Of a stretch of DNA of 64,000 nt, positions 54,232-63,176 are shown piece by piece. A program made the translations under genes and the position numbers. The stretch's first letter is position 1. Every line of letters begins with the position of its first letter. Source of the stretch: Rhodonellum psychrophilum GCM71 = DSM 17998 (GTDB lineage Bacteria > Bacteroidota > Bacteroidia > Cytophagales > Cyclobacteriaceae); the NCBI RefSeq assembly GCF_000381545.1, contig NZ_KB906679.1, positions 1 to 64,000 of the forward strand, written 5' to 3'. The notes under the pieces were generated by a model. That model saw only the letters and a program-made list of their open reading frames with translations. It searched no databases and was not told where the DNA came from.

Positions 54232-54510
54232 TTATTTGTCACCATAGTGAAATCTGCATTGTACAATTGTACATCTTAGATCATGGCCTCTTGTTCCAGA
54301 CATTTGATAGACCAGTCTGTGTTCCCCATTTATTCTTCTTGACCAAAAACCCCTTAATCCGAATTTTAAAGGTTCAGGTTTTCCAATTCCTTTAAAGGGA
54401 TCCTGACGAATGGCTTTGATGAGTTCTTTGATTTTTAAAACAATGGCTTCGTCAGTTTCTATCCAATAAGTAAAATCTTCCCAAGCCAAAACGGTGAATT
54501 CAATATTCAT
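54232..54510 (-). CDS. yoeB: YoeB-type mRNA-interferase toxin
   Basis: A 92-residue RelE-superfamily toxin that cuts mRNA on translating ribosomes. YoeB features align with E. coli YoeB along the length: AWEDFTYWIETD, IRQDPFKGIGKPEPLK with Glu46, GFWSRRINGEHRLVY with Arg65, and a CRFHYGD end with His88. All three catalytic positions are present, so it is probably active. Its start lies one base after the yefM stop. A decayed relative is at 51505-51665. Confidence 0.95.
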   Translation of the reverse strand: MNIEFTVLAWEDFTYWIETDEAIVLKIKELIKAIRQDPFKGIGKPEPLKFGLRGFWSRRINGEHRLVYQMSGTRGHDLRCTIVQCRFHYGDK

Positions 54511-54511
54511 T

Positions 54512-54763
54512 TCATTCGAAATTAAAAGGAACAGTTTTATTTTCGCTGATTTGATTGATCGATGCTTGTAATCTATCGGTATTGGCTTTTGTTGATAAGA
54601 GATATTCAGTTTCTTTCAAAGAATTGTACTCTTGGATCGACATGATAACAACTGCATCATTGTCTTTATTTCTTGGAACAATGATAACATCAAGAGATTT
54701 TGATACGTAATCAAAATATTCTTTCATGTCTTTGCGAAGGTTTGTGATGGTCACAGATTTCAT
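54512..54763 (-). CDS. yefM: YefM-type antitoxin
   Basis: An 83-residue antitoxin of the Phd/YefM family. The start MKSVTITNLRKDMKEYFDYV is used; a longer frame to 55090 reads back through the duplicated sdhB-downstream DNA and is not real. DNA-binding N-terminal half (SVTITNLRKDMKEYFDYVSKSLDVIIVPRN), toxin-binding C-terminal half (LSTKANTDRLQASINQI...). It binds and neutralises YoeB and represses its own promoter. Confidence 0.93.
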   Translation of the reverse strand: MKSVTITNLRKDMKEYFDYVSKSLDVIIVPRNKDNDAVVIMSIQEYNSLKETEYLLSTKANTDRLQASINQISENKTVPFNFE

Positions 54764-54786
54764 AACGTCATTTTTTATTTCATAAA

Positions 54787-54818
54787 TGTACAAAAAAACG
54801 TACTGAATTATGTACGTT
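54787..54818. promoter_or_regulatory. yefM-yoeB operator
   Basis: A TGTACA core (54787-54792) and an inverted repeat AACGTAC...TGTACGTT (54797-54818) lie 24-55 bases upstream of yefM. YefM-YoeB repressors bind TGTACA-centred palindromes, so this is the likely autoregulatory site. Confidence 0.75.
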
Positions 54819-54938
54819 ATTAAAATCATGAAGGTTGGGAAAAAAGTATTTCCTCTTTTATTCAAATCCCCCCAATGTCGTATATTTCTCCTTAGGAAGC
54901 TGGCTGTTTTATTATCATTTCCTCCCACACATATCCAA

Positions 54939-55274
54939 TTGAGTTTGAAATATGGTAGGAAGCCAAAAGGCTTCAACTTTTCAATAGCTCCGGGCGAAAC
55001 CCGAGGACAAGTCACAACGCTTAGTCGGTTTTCTTTGGCCAAAGAATAGGATTGAATCCCAAAGGTTTTTCGCCAAAGCAGAAAGTACATGCTGGAGGAA
55101 TTGTCTGATCCTTGTGAAATTGCTTTAGCTCACCTGACCTCACTTTAGATTTTGCCACAACCACCGACTATTCATTTCGGCTATATTGGTCATTGTGATT
55201 CCTTGAGGGCAGACCACTTCACAGGCACCGGTGGCAGAGCAGGAACCAAAGCCTTCCATATCCATTTGAGCAAC
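54939..55274. repeat. 336-bp direct repeat, inner copy (sdhB 3' end and downstream)
   Basis: Comprises the last 45 codons of the intact sdhB (55140-55274) and its 201-base downstream region. It is repeated at 53860-54195 in the same orientation, 1079 bases away, with the yefM-yoeB module in between. Confidence 0.92.
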
Positions 55275-55880
55275 CATGTTTTTGACACGATTGGAGGCTT
55301 CTGGTTTGCCTTGGGGAAGCATGGACAAATGATTCACTTTGGCGGAGGTAAACAACATCGCGCTGGCATTTTTGCAAGTGGCCACACAAGCACCACAACC
55401 GATGCAGGCCGCGGCATCAAATGCTTTCTCGGCAAGTTCATGATTGATCAAGAGCGTATTGGCCTCAGCCGCTTGGCCTGTATTGACACCAATATAACCG
55501 CCTGCCTGAATGATTCTGTCAAATGCCGAACGGTCGATCACAAGGTCTTTTTTGATCGGAAAAGCTCCTGCACGAAAAGGCTCTAAATATAAGGTTTGCC
55601 CATCTTGGAAACTGCGTAAATGGGTCTGGCAGGTAGTCGTCCCCTTGTTGGGACTGTGAACGTCACCATTGATGACAAAGCCGCATTGGCCACAAATCCC
55701 TTCCCGGCAATCGCTTTCAAAGGCAACTGGATTGCCTCCGGATTTGATGATCTTGGTATTGAGATGATCGAGCATTTCCGGCACGGACATGTGTTCATCC
55801 AAATCGTCCAGTGTGTGTCCTTCAAAATAACCTTTTATGTTTGGTCCAGCTTGTCGCCAAATATGTAGTTCAAGTTTCAT
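55140..55880 (-). CDS. sdhB: Succinate dehydrogenase/fumarate reductase iron-sulfur subunit
   Basis: A 246-residue protein. The [2Fe-2S] domain has CREGICGQCG and a later C in TTCQTH. The C-terminal domain has CIGCGACVATC and the CSATGACEVVCP set for [4Fe-4S] and [3Fe-4S] clusters. It carries electrons from SdhA to the membrane anchor. It is co-transcribed with sdhA (21 bases apart). Its last 135 bases are part of a duplicated 336-bp block. Confidence 0.95.
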   Translation of the reverse strand: MKLELHIWRQAGPNIKGYFEGHTLDDLDEHMSVPEMLDHLNTKIIKSGGNPVAFESDCREGICGQCGFVINGDVHSPNKGTTTCQTHLRSFQDGQTLYLEPFRAGAFPIKKDLVIDRSAFDRIIQAGGYIGVNTGQAAEANTLLINHELAEKAFDAAACIGCGACVATCKNASAMLFTSAKVNHLSMLPQGKPEASNRVKNMVAQMDMEGFGSCSATGACEVVCPQGITMTNIAEMNSRWLWQNLK

Positions 55881-55901
55881 GGTTTCGTTGTTTTATAGCA
55901 C

Positions 55902-57818
55902 TTACTTGTAACTGCGGCTTTTTAACTCCACGAATTCAAAATTCAAATGCTCTTTGTGCAATGCATATTGGTTGTCGCCCTTGTATTCCCAAGCGCTTAC
56001 ATATTTGAAATCCTCGTCATTGCGCAAGGCTTCTCCGTCTTCTGTCTGGTATTCTTGTCTAAAATGCGCGCCACAGGATTCTTTTCGCTGCAGAGCATCT
56101 TCAACGATAAGGATCGCCATTTCCAGATAGTCTTCTACGCGAACCGCTTTTTCCAATTCAAAGTTGATTTCTGATGCGTTTCCAGGAATAAGCAATTCTT
56201 TCTGAAAACGTTTTTGGAGTGCAAGTAAGGCTTCCCGGGCTGCTTCCATGTCGGTTTGGTTGCGGGAAAGGCCACATTTTACATAGAGTATTTGTCCAAG
56301 TTCTTTGTGGAACTCTTCAGCAGTGGTGTTTCCTTTGATTTTCAGTAGATGTTCAAGTCGTTTGCTCACTTCGGCTTTGGAAAGGGCTGCGGCGGCTTCC
56401 CATGTGGCATCTTTTTTGGATTTTGCGGAGCCTACTTCTGCCAAGTAATCCATCACGGTACTGGGGGCGATAAAATAACCATCCACACAGGATTGCAATA
56501 AACTGTTTGCGCCCAATCGATTGGCGCCATGATCGGAAAAATTGGCTTCACCCAACACAAAAAGTCCGGGCAAATTGCTCATTAATCGGTAATCCACCCA
56601 AAGACCCCCCATGCTAAAATGCGCTGCCGGAGCGATCATCATGGGTTCTTTGTATGCGTTCATTCCGGTGATTTTTTGATACATGTCAAAGAGATTGCCA
56701 TAGCGTTGTGCAATGGCTGGTTGTCCATCGCGATTGAGGGCATCTTTGAAATCGAGGTACACGGCATTTTTCATGGGGCCCACGCCATGACCTGCATCAA
56801 TCCGTTCCTTGGCGGCACGGGAGGAGATGTCGCGCGGTGCCAAATTCCCAAAAGAGGGATATCGCCGCTCCAGATAATAATCGCGCTCGGCTTCTGGAAT
56901 ATCCTTAGGCGCACGTTTTTCATTCACCAATTTTGGCACCCAAATCCTGCCGTCATTCCGCAACGATTCACTCATCAAGGTAAGTTTGCTTTGGTAATCT
57001 CCGAGTTGGGGTAGGGATGTGGGATGAAACTGGGTCCAGCTTGGTGCCGCCATAAAGGCACCTTTGCGGTGCGCGCGCCAAATGGCCGTGGCATTGCAAT
57101 TCATGGCAAGCGTGCTCAAATAATAAATTTTCCCATATCCACCTGTTGCCAATAGGAGCGCATCGCAATGATGGGAGGTCAGTTCTCCCGTGTCCAGATT
57201 GCGAATGGTCACTCCTTTTGCTTCCCCGTTGAGGGTAATGACATCCAGCATTTCGTGGCGTGTGTGGAGGGTGAGGTTGCTGCCCGCATTTTGGCGCATC
57301 AATGCCTGATAAGCACCGAGCAAAAGTTGCTGCCCCGTTTGACCCCGTGCGTAAAACGTTCGGCTTACCTGAACGCCACCAAAAGATCGGTTGCTCAGAT
57401 AGCCACTGTATTCCCGCGCAAAAGGGACGCCTTGTGCAACTGCCTGATCGATCAATGCCATGCTGCATTCTGCCAAGCGGTACACATTGGCTTCCCGTGC
57501 CCTGAAATCGCCGCCTTTGAGCGTGTCATAAAACATGCGCCACACGCTGTCGCCATCGTTTTTGTAATCTTTGGCTGCATTTACACCGCCTTGGGCTGCC
57601 ACGGAATGCGCCCTTCTGGCAGAATCATGAAAGGTAAATACTTCTACCTGAAAACCCAGTTCCGCCAGACTTGCCGCAGACGAAGCACCGGCCAAGCCTG
57701 TACCCACCACAATAATCTTGTAATTTCTGCGGTTTGCTGGGTTGATCAACTGGGCATGGGCCTTATATTTTTGCCACTTATCTTCAAGTGGGCCATCTGG
57801 AATTCTGGAGTCAAGCAT
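55902..57818 (-). CDS. sdhA: Succinate dehydrogenase/fumarate reductase flavoprotein subunit
   Basis: A 638-residue flavoprotein of the Bacteroidota/Bdelloplasma-type SdhA. Seen: FAD-binding [19 protein letters not shown], the covalent-FAD His in [23 protein letters not shown], the catalytic-Arg region [27 protein letters not shown] and [19 protein letters not shown]. Oxidises succinate to fumarate (or reverse). No cytochrome b subunit gene (sdhC) lies upstream, where it usually is in this phylum; the 200 bases to the next gene hold no membrane protein. Confidence 0.95.
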   Translation of the reverse strand: MLDSRIPDGPLEDKWQKYKAHAQLINPANRRNYKIIVVGTGLAGASSAASLAELGFQVEVFTFHDSARRAHSVAAQGGVNAAKDYKNDGDSVWRMFYDTLKGGDFRAREANVYRLAECSMALIDQAVAQGVPFAREYSGYLSNRSFGGVQVSRTFYARGQTGQQLLLGAYQALMRQNAGSNLTLHTRHEMLDVITLNGEAKGVTIRNLDTGELTSHHCDALLLATGGYGKIYYLSTLAMNCNATAIWRAHRKGAFMAAPSWTQFHPTSLPQLGDYQSKLTLMSESLRNDGRIWVPKLVNEKRAPKDIPEAERDYYLERRYPSFGNLAPRDISSRAAKERIDAGHGVGPMKNAVYLDFKDALNRDGQPAIAQRYGNLFDMYQKITGMNAYKEPMMIAPAAHFSMGGLWVDYRLMSNLPGLFVLGEANFSDHGANRLGANSLLQSCVDGYFIAPSTVMDYLAEVGSAKSKKDATWEAAAALSKAEVSKRLEHLLKIKGNTTAEEFHKELGQILYVKCGLSRNQTDMEAAREALLALQKRFQKELLIPGNASEINFELEKAVRVEDYLEMAILIVEDALQRKESCGAHFRQEYQTEDGEALRNDEDFKYVSAWEYKGDNQYALHKEHLNFEFVELKSRSYK

Positions 57819-58021
57819 GTCCTCAAGTTATTCAAAATATGCTTGCCCTGAGTCATGATCCCGCGAAAAAATTGAAACACACTCCTTATTTTTTAATTTT
57901 CAGGAAAGTGCATTTTCAAATAGCTTCTACGGTTTCCATGGATGTGGTTTTGAATAAAACCATTGATTCGATTTGGCGGGTTTTGCGGTTATAGATTGCC
58001 TCTTCTTTTAAGCAAAAGGAA

Positions 58022-59023
58022 TTATTTTCCTTCCTGCATGATTTCCCCAACCAATTCGTAGGATCTCAATCGATCGGCGCTGTCATAAATATTGGTGCTG
58101 ACCATGATTTCATCGACTTCGGTTTGCTTGATGAATCTTTCGAGGTCTGTTTTGACGGTCGCTTTGCTTCCCACAAAGGTACAGGCCATCATATTTTGGA
58201 TTGCGGCAGCTTCGTCACGGCTCCAAATGTTGTCCATGCTTTTTACAGGTTTTTTGAGCGGGTAGGATTTTCCGCGGATGATGCCCAAAGCCATCTGGTA
58301 AAAGGAGGTGGCCATGCTGTTGGCTTTCTCATCGGTATCGCCGGCGATGACATTGATACAGGAAATCACGTAAGGTTTTGCCAGATATTTGGAAGGCTTA
58401 AAATTAGCCTTGTAATGTCTGATGGCTTGCAAGAAATAGGTCGGTGCAAAATGACTGGCAAAAGCGTAAGGCAATCCCTTTTCAGCAGCCAAGATTGCGC
58501 TGCTCATGCTTGATCCCAGCAGATAAATCGGGACGTCCAAGCCCTCAGCAGGAAAAGCGCGAACTTTGGAATCCATATTGTCGTCTGAAAAATACAATTG
58601 GAGTTGGTCCAGATCCTGGGGGAAGTCCTGCACGGTTTCCACTCGGCCTCTTCTCAGTGCTCGGGCAGTGGTCTGATCGGTCCCCGGAGCGCGTCCCAAA
58701 CCCAGGTCGATTCGTCCCGGGAAAAGTGTCTCCAAGGTGCCAAATTGCTCAGCCACCATCAGTGGACTGTGGTTGGGCAGCATGATGCCTCCCGATCCCA
58801 ATCGGATTTTGGAGGTTCCATTGGCGAGGTAACCGATCAAGAGGGCAGGGGAGGAACTTCCCACGCTTGCCATATTGTGGTGTTCGGCCAGCCAAAATCG
58901 GGTATATCCCCATTTTTCGGCATGTCGGGCAAGGTCAAGACTTCGGTCGTAAGCATCTTTGGCATCTTCACTTTCTCGGAGGATGGCCAATTCCAATACA
59001 GAATAGGGGATATTTATTGTCAA
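58022..59023 (-). CDS. LLM-class flavin-dependent oxidoreductase
   Basis: A 333-residue luciferase-like monooxygenase-family protein: [67 protein letters not shown], and [27 protein letters not shown]. This YhbW-like group binds FMN or F420-type flavin in a TIM barrel; most members have no known substrate. Single gene. Confidence 0.93.
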   Translation of the reverse strand: MTINIPYSVLELAILRESEDAKDAYDRSLDLARHAEKWGYTRFWLAEHHNMASVGSSSPALLIGYLANGTSKIRLGSGGIMLPNHSPLMVAEQFGTLETLFPGRIDLGLGRAPGTDQTTARALRRGRVETVQDFPQDLDQLQLYFSDDNMDSKVRAFPAEGLDVPIYLLGSSMSSAILAAEKGLPYAFASHFAPTYFLQAIRHYKANFKPSKYLAKPYVISCINVIAGDTDEKANSMATSFYQMALGIIRGKSYPLKKPVKSMDNIWSRDEAAAIQNMMACTFVGSKATVKTDLERFIKQTEVDEIMVSTNIYDSADRLRSYELVGEIMQEGK

Positions 59024-59473
59024 AACTTTTGTTTTTTTGATGGGCTTGTTGGAAAAACAGCCAAATTTTTGGAATCGTTCCTAAGCCAAAAAAGCTACCG
59101 CCAATATGCTGCTGGAGAATCGGATAGGATTTAGGGATCACAAATCGATTTGCGGTATACCGGCTATTTTATCTGTTCATTCCATGCGCCCTCTGGAATT
59201 TTTTCCATTGCTAGGGTAAGAAGTTTTGATTTCCTTCATTTTTGGCTATGGCGACATTTTGCCAAGGATAATCAGTGGAGGGAATTCAAATTCAATATAA
59301 TATTCTGAAAATTTTTTCCGAAATCTTTATTTTCATTCCCCTAAAAAAACATCTGAAAAATCATTACTTTTCAGATTGAATCAAGCCTATTTTAGTTTTC
59401 GAAAATTGAATCAGGGAAAACTCAATAGGCTTGTGAAAGATCACCCATCTTCATTTCTAAAGCTACGCCTAAA
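59024..59473. other. Intergenic region with an inverted repeat
   Basis: A 450-base gap between divergent genes. Only an inverted repeat (59382-59433) stands out. Confidence 0.5.
59382..59433. repeat. Inverted repeat upstream of the propeller gene
   Basis: CAAGCCTATTTTAGTTTTC (59382-59400) and GAAAACTCAATAGGCTTG (59416-59433) can pair over ~17 bases with two mismatches and a ~15-base loop. It lies 41-92 bases before the start codon and may be a leader hairpin or operator. Confidence 0.55.
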
Positions 59474-62176
59474 TTGAACACCCGTAATACACAGGTTTTG
59501 ACCAGATTCAATGTTAGCCTGTTGTGGTTGCTGGTTTTTTTTCCTGTAGCCACCTTATTGGCCAACGATATTCAGGGATTATATCCCATGGACAGCAGTC
59601 TCCTGGAAACCTTTTTGCAAGAAAAAAATTATGTAGTGGAAACCTGGGATAACTCCAACGGTCTTCCGCAGAATGCAGTCTATGCCATGGGGAAAGACAA
59701 TACCGGTTTTTTGTGGCTGGCCACAGAAGAAGGTTTGACAAGATTGGACGGTTCTTCTGCAAAGGTGTTTGACCAGGAAAATAATCCTCAAATGCTTGAA
59801 CAGACCTATTACACCTTCTTCAAAACCAAAAGTGGAATCTGGGCCTCGGGAGACCGGAGCATTGCTCTTTTGGAAAAGAACATCCAGAAGGTGGTGGATT
59901 GTGCCCACATTACCGAAAATTCCTGGATCAGAGGCATTTCGGAAGATGAAAGGGGGAATATTTGGATCAGCAACAGGGAGGGGCAAATTCACTTGTGGAA
60001 GGATGGGGTTTTTGAAGAATTGGATTATTGGAAACCAGAGGGTCCCTTAGAAATGTTAAGCCTTTTTCATTTGGGGAATTCCCAGATGATTGCGGGCACG
60101 ACCAAAGGATTATATATCATCAATTACGTGACCGAAACCGTTCGATTGATCTCATCGGAGGATTTTATCGGAAACAGGATATTCGGAACGCCTGAAAATG
60201 TTTTTATCGCGAACCCTGAAAATGGGATTTATCGGTTGGGGAAGGATTTCAATCTTCAGCTCGAAAATGCGATCACCGAGCTCAGAGACTTGAATTTAAG
60301 CAGTCTGACCACTGATTCTTCCAATCGGATTTGGGCAAGCTCTACTGAAAAAGGACTTATCATGATAGAAAACGGTAAAGTCAACCGCTTTTATTATCCA
60401 GAAATCAATAATTACCCAGTCCGAAAACTGATTCACGAAAAGGATATCCTTTATCTAGGGACGCATGGAAAAGGCTTGGTTGTAATCAAGCCTGCCAAAG
60501 TAAAACAGCCTAACCATCCGGAACTTCAGCAAAAAAACATCAAGGCAATTTTCTCTTCTGATGAACAAAGCATTTGGGTAGGCACCAAATCAGAAGGGGT
60601 TTACCGAATAAAAAACAGAAAAATCACCTCCATATCCACCTCAGATGGATTGATACAAAACGGTGTCAACACCATAGGAGCGAACAAAAACCAATTGTAT
60701 GTAGGGTCAACTTCAGGTATATCGGTAATTGATGTTGTTTCAGAAAAGGTGATCAATCAAATCACGCAGGATGATGGATTGGCAAGCAATTATGTCAATG
60801 CGATCTTAGGGGATTCTGAGGCTCGGGTATGGATACTTACCCGATATGGTGGGCTGCATTATTTGGATCAAAAGCAGCAGCTTCAAAAAGTTGAACTCCC
60901 TGCGAAGTTTTCCAATACCAATTTCATCGGAATTATGGAATTGAAAAACAAGGATATTTTGATCGGCTCCATTGGACAGGGTGTTTTCCGGTTGGTGGAT
61001 GGGAAATTTGCAGAAAACCTGATACTTCCATTGGCTCCGGGAGAAAACGTCATTTATTGCATGGTTGAAGATCAAGATGGGGACCTTTGGTTCGGTAGCC
61101 ATGGGGGAATTGTCCTTTACTCGAAAGGAGAATTTAAAAGGATTAAAAAATCACAGGGTTTGAAATCACAAAGTGTTTTCAGCATGACCAGAGATGAAAG
61201 GAACGGAATGTGGATTAGCAATAACTTTGGTGTCCAGTATATCTCTCCTCAAGAACTCAAAAGATTCAAAGAAAGTCAGGACGAAGATTTTTTCATATCA
61301 TCCATCTTGTACGATCAAAGCCAAGGAATGCCGAATGCCGAGACCAACGGATTAATTTCCCCTTCAGCCCTTAAAGACGCTACCGGAAAAATCTGGATTC
61401 CGACCGTTGAAGGTGTTGGGATCATTGATCCTTCGGAGATTATATTGGAAAAGCAACCCATAAACTTTCAATGGGATGAATTGGTATATGGAGAAAAAAA
61501 AATCCCTATAGACAAGAAAATATTGATACCTGCAGGGGAAAATATGTTTCAGGTTTCCTTCAACTGCATTGATTTCCAAAATCCACACCAGTATACGCTC
61601 TTCTACCGAATAGGTGGGGAAAACAATGCTTGGTTACCTGTAAAGAACCAAAGGCAATTCTTCTTTAACGGGCTTAAACCAGGCAACTATCTTCTCGAAA
61701 TCCAAGTTCTGAAATATGGAAAAATTGAATCTATCCAATCCATACCGATTGAAGTAGAAGCCTTCTTTTTTGAAACTAAAAGTTTTAAAATTCTTTCTCT
61801 TGTATTTCTCTGTTTATTGACCTACTTTATAGTTAAATATTACTTAAATATAAAAATGAAGATTGATTTAGAAACACAGGTAAATCAAAGGACATTGGAG
61901 CTCAGGGATACGAATCATCAGCTGAAACAAGCTGTCCGGGAAATAGAAACTCAAAACACCACACTCAAAGAAATTACTTGGAATCAATCGCACTTGGTCA
62001 GGGCTCCTCTCACCAAAGCGATGGGTATCAATCAGCTGTTGATCAATTATCCCAAGTATGCCCAAATTGGAAAAAGCCGGGAGGAACTGGAGAAGGAAAT
62101 GCTCACGGCACTGCAGCAGCTTGATGCCATTGTGAGGGAAACGCATAGGAAATCAGAAAATCTGGGAGAGGACTGA
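59474..62176 (+). CDS. Two-component-propeller sensor with phospho-acceptor helix but no kinase domain
   Basis: A 900-residue protein starting at TTG (no ATG before residue 39). A signal peptide (VSLLWLLVFFPVATLLA) is followed by two-component regulator propeller repeats (about 45-665; W.AT.EGLTRLDG, IWASSTEKGL, IWVGTKSEGVY, LWFGSHGGIVLY), a Y_Y_Y domain (about 670-765), one membrane helix (ILSLVFLCLLTYFIVKYYL), a coiled coil, and SHLVRAPLTKAMG with His840. The SH-x2-RAPL pattern is the phosphorylated-histidine helix of Bacteroidota kinases, but the protein ends after the two-helix domain, with no HATPase domain. The receiver gene overlaps its stop by one base. Confidence 0.88.
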   Translation: MNTRNTQVLTRFNVSLLWLLVFFPVATLLANDIQGLYPMDSSLLETFLQEKNYVVETWDNSNGLPQNAVYAMGKDNTGFLWLATEEGLTRLDGSSAKVFDQENNPQMLEQTYYTFFKTKSGIWASGDRSIALLEKNIQKVVDCAHITENSWIRGISEDERGNIWISNREGQIHLWKDGVFEELDYWKPEGPLEMLSLFHLGNSQMIAGTTKGLYIINYVTETVRLISSEDFIGNRIFGTPENVFIANPENGIYRLGKDFNLQLENAITELRDLNLSSLTTDSSNRIWASSTEKGLIMIENGKVNRFYYPEINNYPVRKLIHEKDILYLGTHGKGLVVIKPAKVKQPNHPELQQKNIKAIFSSDEQSIWVGTKSEGVYRIKNRKITSISTSDGLIQNGVNTIGANKNQLYVGSTSGISVIDVVSEKVINQITQDDGLASNYVNAILGDSEARVWILTRYGGLHYLDQKQQLQKVELPAKFSNTNFIGIMELKNKDILIGSIGQGVFRLVDGKFAENLILPLAPGENVIYCMVEDQDGDLWFGSHGGIVLYSKGEFKRIKKSQGLKSQSVFSMTRDERNGMWISNNFGVQYISPQELKRFKESQDEDFFISSILYDQSQGMPNAETNGLISPSALKDATGKIWIPTVEGVGIIDPSEIILEKQPINFQWDELVYGEKKIPIDKKILIPAGENMFQVSFNCIDFQNPHQYTLFYRIGGENNAWLPVKNQRQFFFNGLKPGNYLLEIQVLKYGKIESIQSIPIEVEAFFFETKSFKILSLVFLCLLTYFIVKYYLNIKMKIDLETQVNQRTLELRDTNHQLKQAVREIETQNTTLKEITWNQSHLVRAPLTKAMGINQLLINYPKYAQIGKSREELEKEMLTALQQLDAIVRETHRKSENLGED

Positions 62177-62586
62177 TGCCGACAAAACCGATAGTGTACA
62201 TCATAGACGATGATCCGGGAGTGGTGTTCCTCCATGAGATCATCATACAGGAAACCAAACTGACAGACCATCCTGAAAGCTACACCGATGCAAAAAAAGC
62301 ATTGGACGCCATTCTTTTAAATGACCGGACCGATTTAAAGCTTCTGATTTTTCTGGACATCAATATGCCTAAAATGAATGGCTGGGAATTTTTAAATGAA
62401 TTGAATTTGAAAATTAAGAAGGCAGATATCAAAGTCGTGATGGTGACTTCTTCTCTGAGCAGGATCGACAGGGAAAAGTGTAAAAATTATCCTATTGTAA
62501 TTGATTTTTGGGAAAAACCGATCAGCGAAGACCAAGCGATCCTTCTTCAGGAAAGATATTCAGATTGGTTTGGGACGACCTCTTAA
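62176..62586 (+). CDS. Single-domain response regulator (receiver only)
   Basis: A 136-residue CheY-like receiver. Acidic pocket IIDDDPGV (D11-D13), phospho-acceptor Asp61 in FLDINMPKMNGWEF, Thr91-Ser in VVMVTSS, and Lys114 in WEKPIS are all present. It has no DNA-binding or output domain. The start overlaps the stop of the propeller protein (TGATG), so the two are translated together and the receiver probably interacts with His840 of the sensor. Confidence 0.95.
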   Translation: MPTKPIVYIIDDDPGVVFLHEIIIQETKLTDHPESYTDAKKALDAILLNDRTDLKLLIFLDINMPKMNGWEFLNELNLKIKKADIKVVMVTSSLSRIDREKCKNYPIVIDFWEKPISEDQAILLQERYSDWFGTTS

Positions 62587-62693
62587 ATTTTTGTTGTTCC
62601 GCCTGTTTTTTGTCCTCTCCTATATTTTTTTGATATCAAAAGGAGCCAAAGAGGCTCTGAAATCCCGAAAAATCCCAATCCCCTTTTTTGTTC

Positions 62694-62897
62694 TTAGGAA
62701 GGTTCTTCTAAAATGTTTTTCACCCGGCCAACTTCCCCACTTTCCAGTTGGACTTTAATGCCATGTGGATGGAAACTTACCTTGGTGAGGATCCGCTTTA
62801 TCTGACCCTGTGTAAGTTCCCCCGTTCGCTGATGTTCTTTTTTTACAATTTCCACTTCCTGTCCAATGTTGATGTCTTTTCTGTTTTTTCCGTCCAT
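62694..62897 (-). CDS. YwbE-family protein
   Basis: A 67-residue protein of the YwbE/DUF2196 family, starting at MDGKNRKDINIGQEVEIV; the longer frame to 63173 is not protein-like upstream. Family pattern: IVKKEHQRTGELTQG, ILTKVSFHPHGIKVQLESGEVGRVKNI. Probably a small beta-barrel (SH3/KOW-like) of unknown job. Single gene. Confidence 0.9.
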   Translation of the reverse strand: MDGKNRKDINIGQEVEIVKKEHQRTGELTQGQIKRILTKVSFHPHGIKVQLESGEVGRVKNILEEPS

Positions 62898-63176
62898 GTT
62901 GCAAATATAAGGGAATGCCCGGAAAATGAGGGAAAAAGGAGCCCATTGCACTGCCATCAGCTTCTGGCTGTATTTAAATTCATGACAAGCCTCCGGAATT
63001 CCTCCCTTTGTTTTGGCTTCAGCTACTTCCAATACCAGTTGATTGAAGGAGGAATTTGAGTGTCCATAAATCTTAAAACAGAATTTTATTTCTATGAAAA
63101 ATAATGGGTCCCGGACCTTCCTTTTTTTTTTCATCACTCGGATTACATTGACAATTAGCGAAGTACCAGCCAAGTT

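Noticed and set aside
54764-55090. N-terminal extension of the yefM frame to a 192-residue protein
   Set aside because: The extra part is a translation of the duplicated DNA downstream of sdhB and of the promoter region; the family starts at MKSVTITNLR and the operator lies upstream of that ATG.
57819-58021. Possible sdhC upstream of sdhA
   Set aside because: The 200 bases contain no membrane-helix coding frame on the minus strand; only a 15-codon frame is present.
62642-62660. Hairpin GAGCC-AAA-GAGGCTC downstream of the receiver gene
   Set aside because: The stem is short and the T-run is not directly behind it, so it was not called a terminator.
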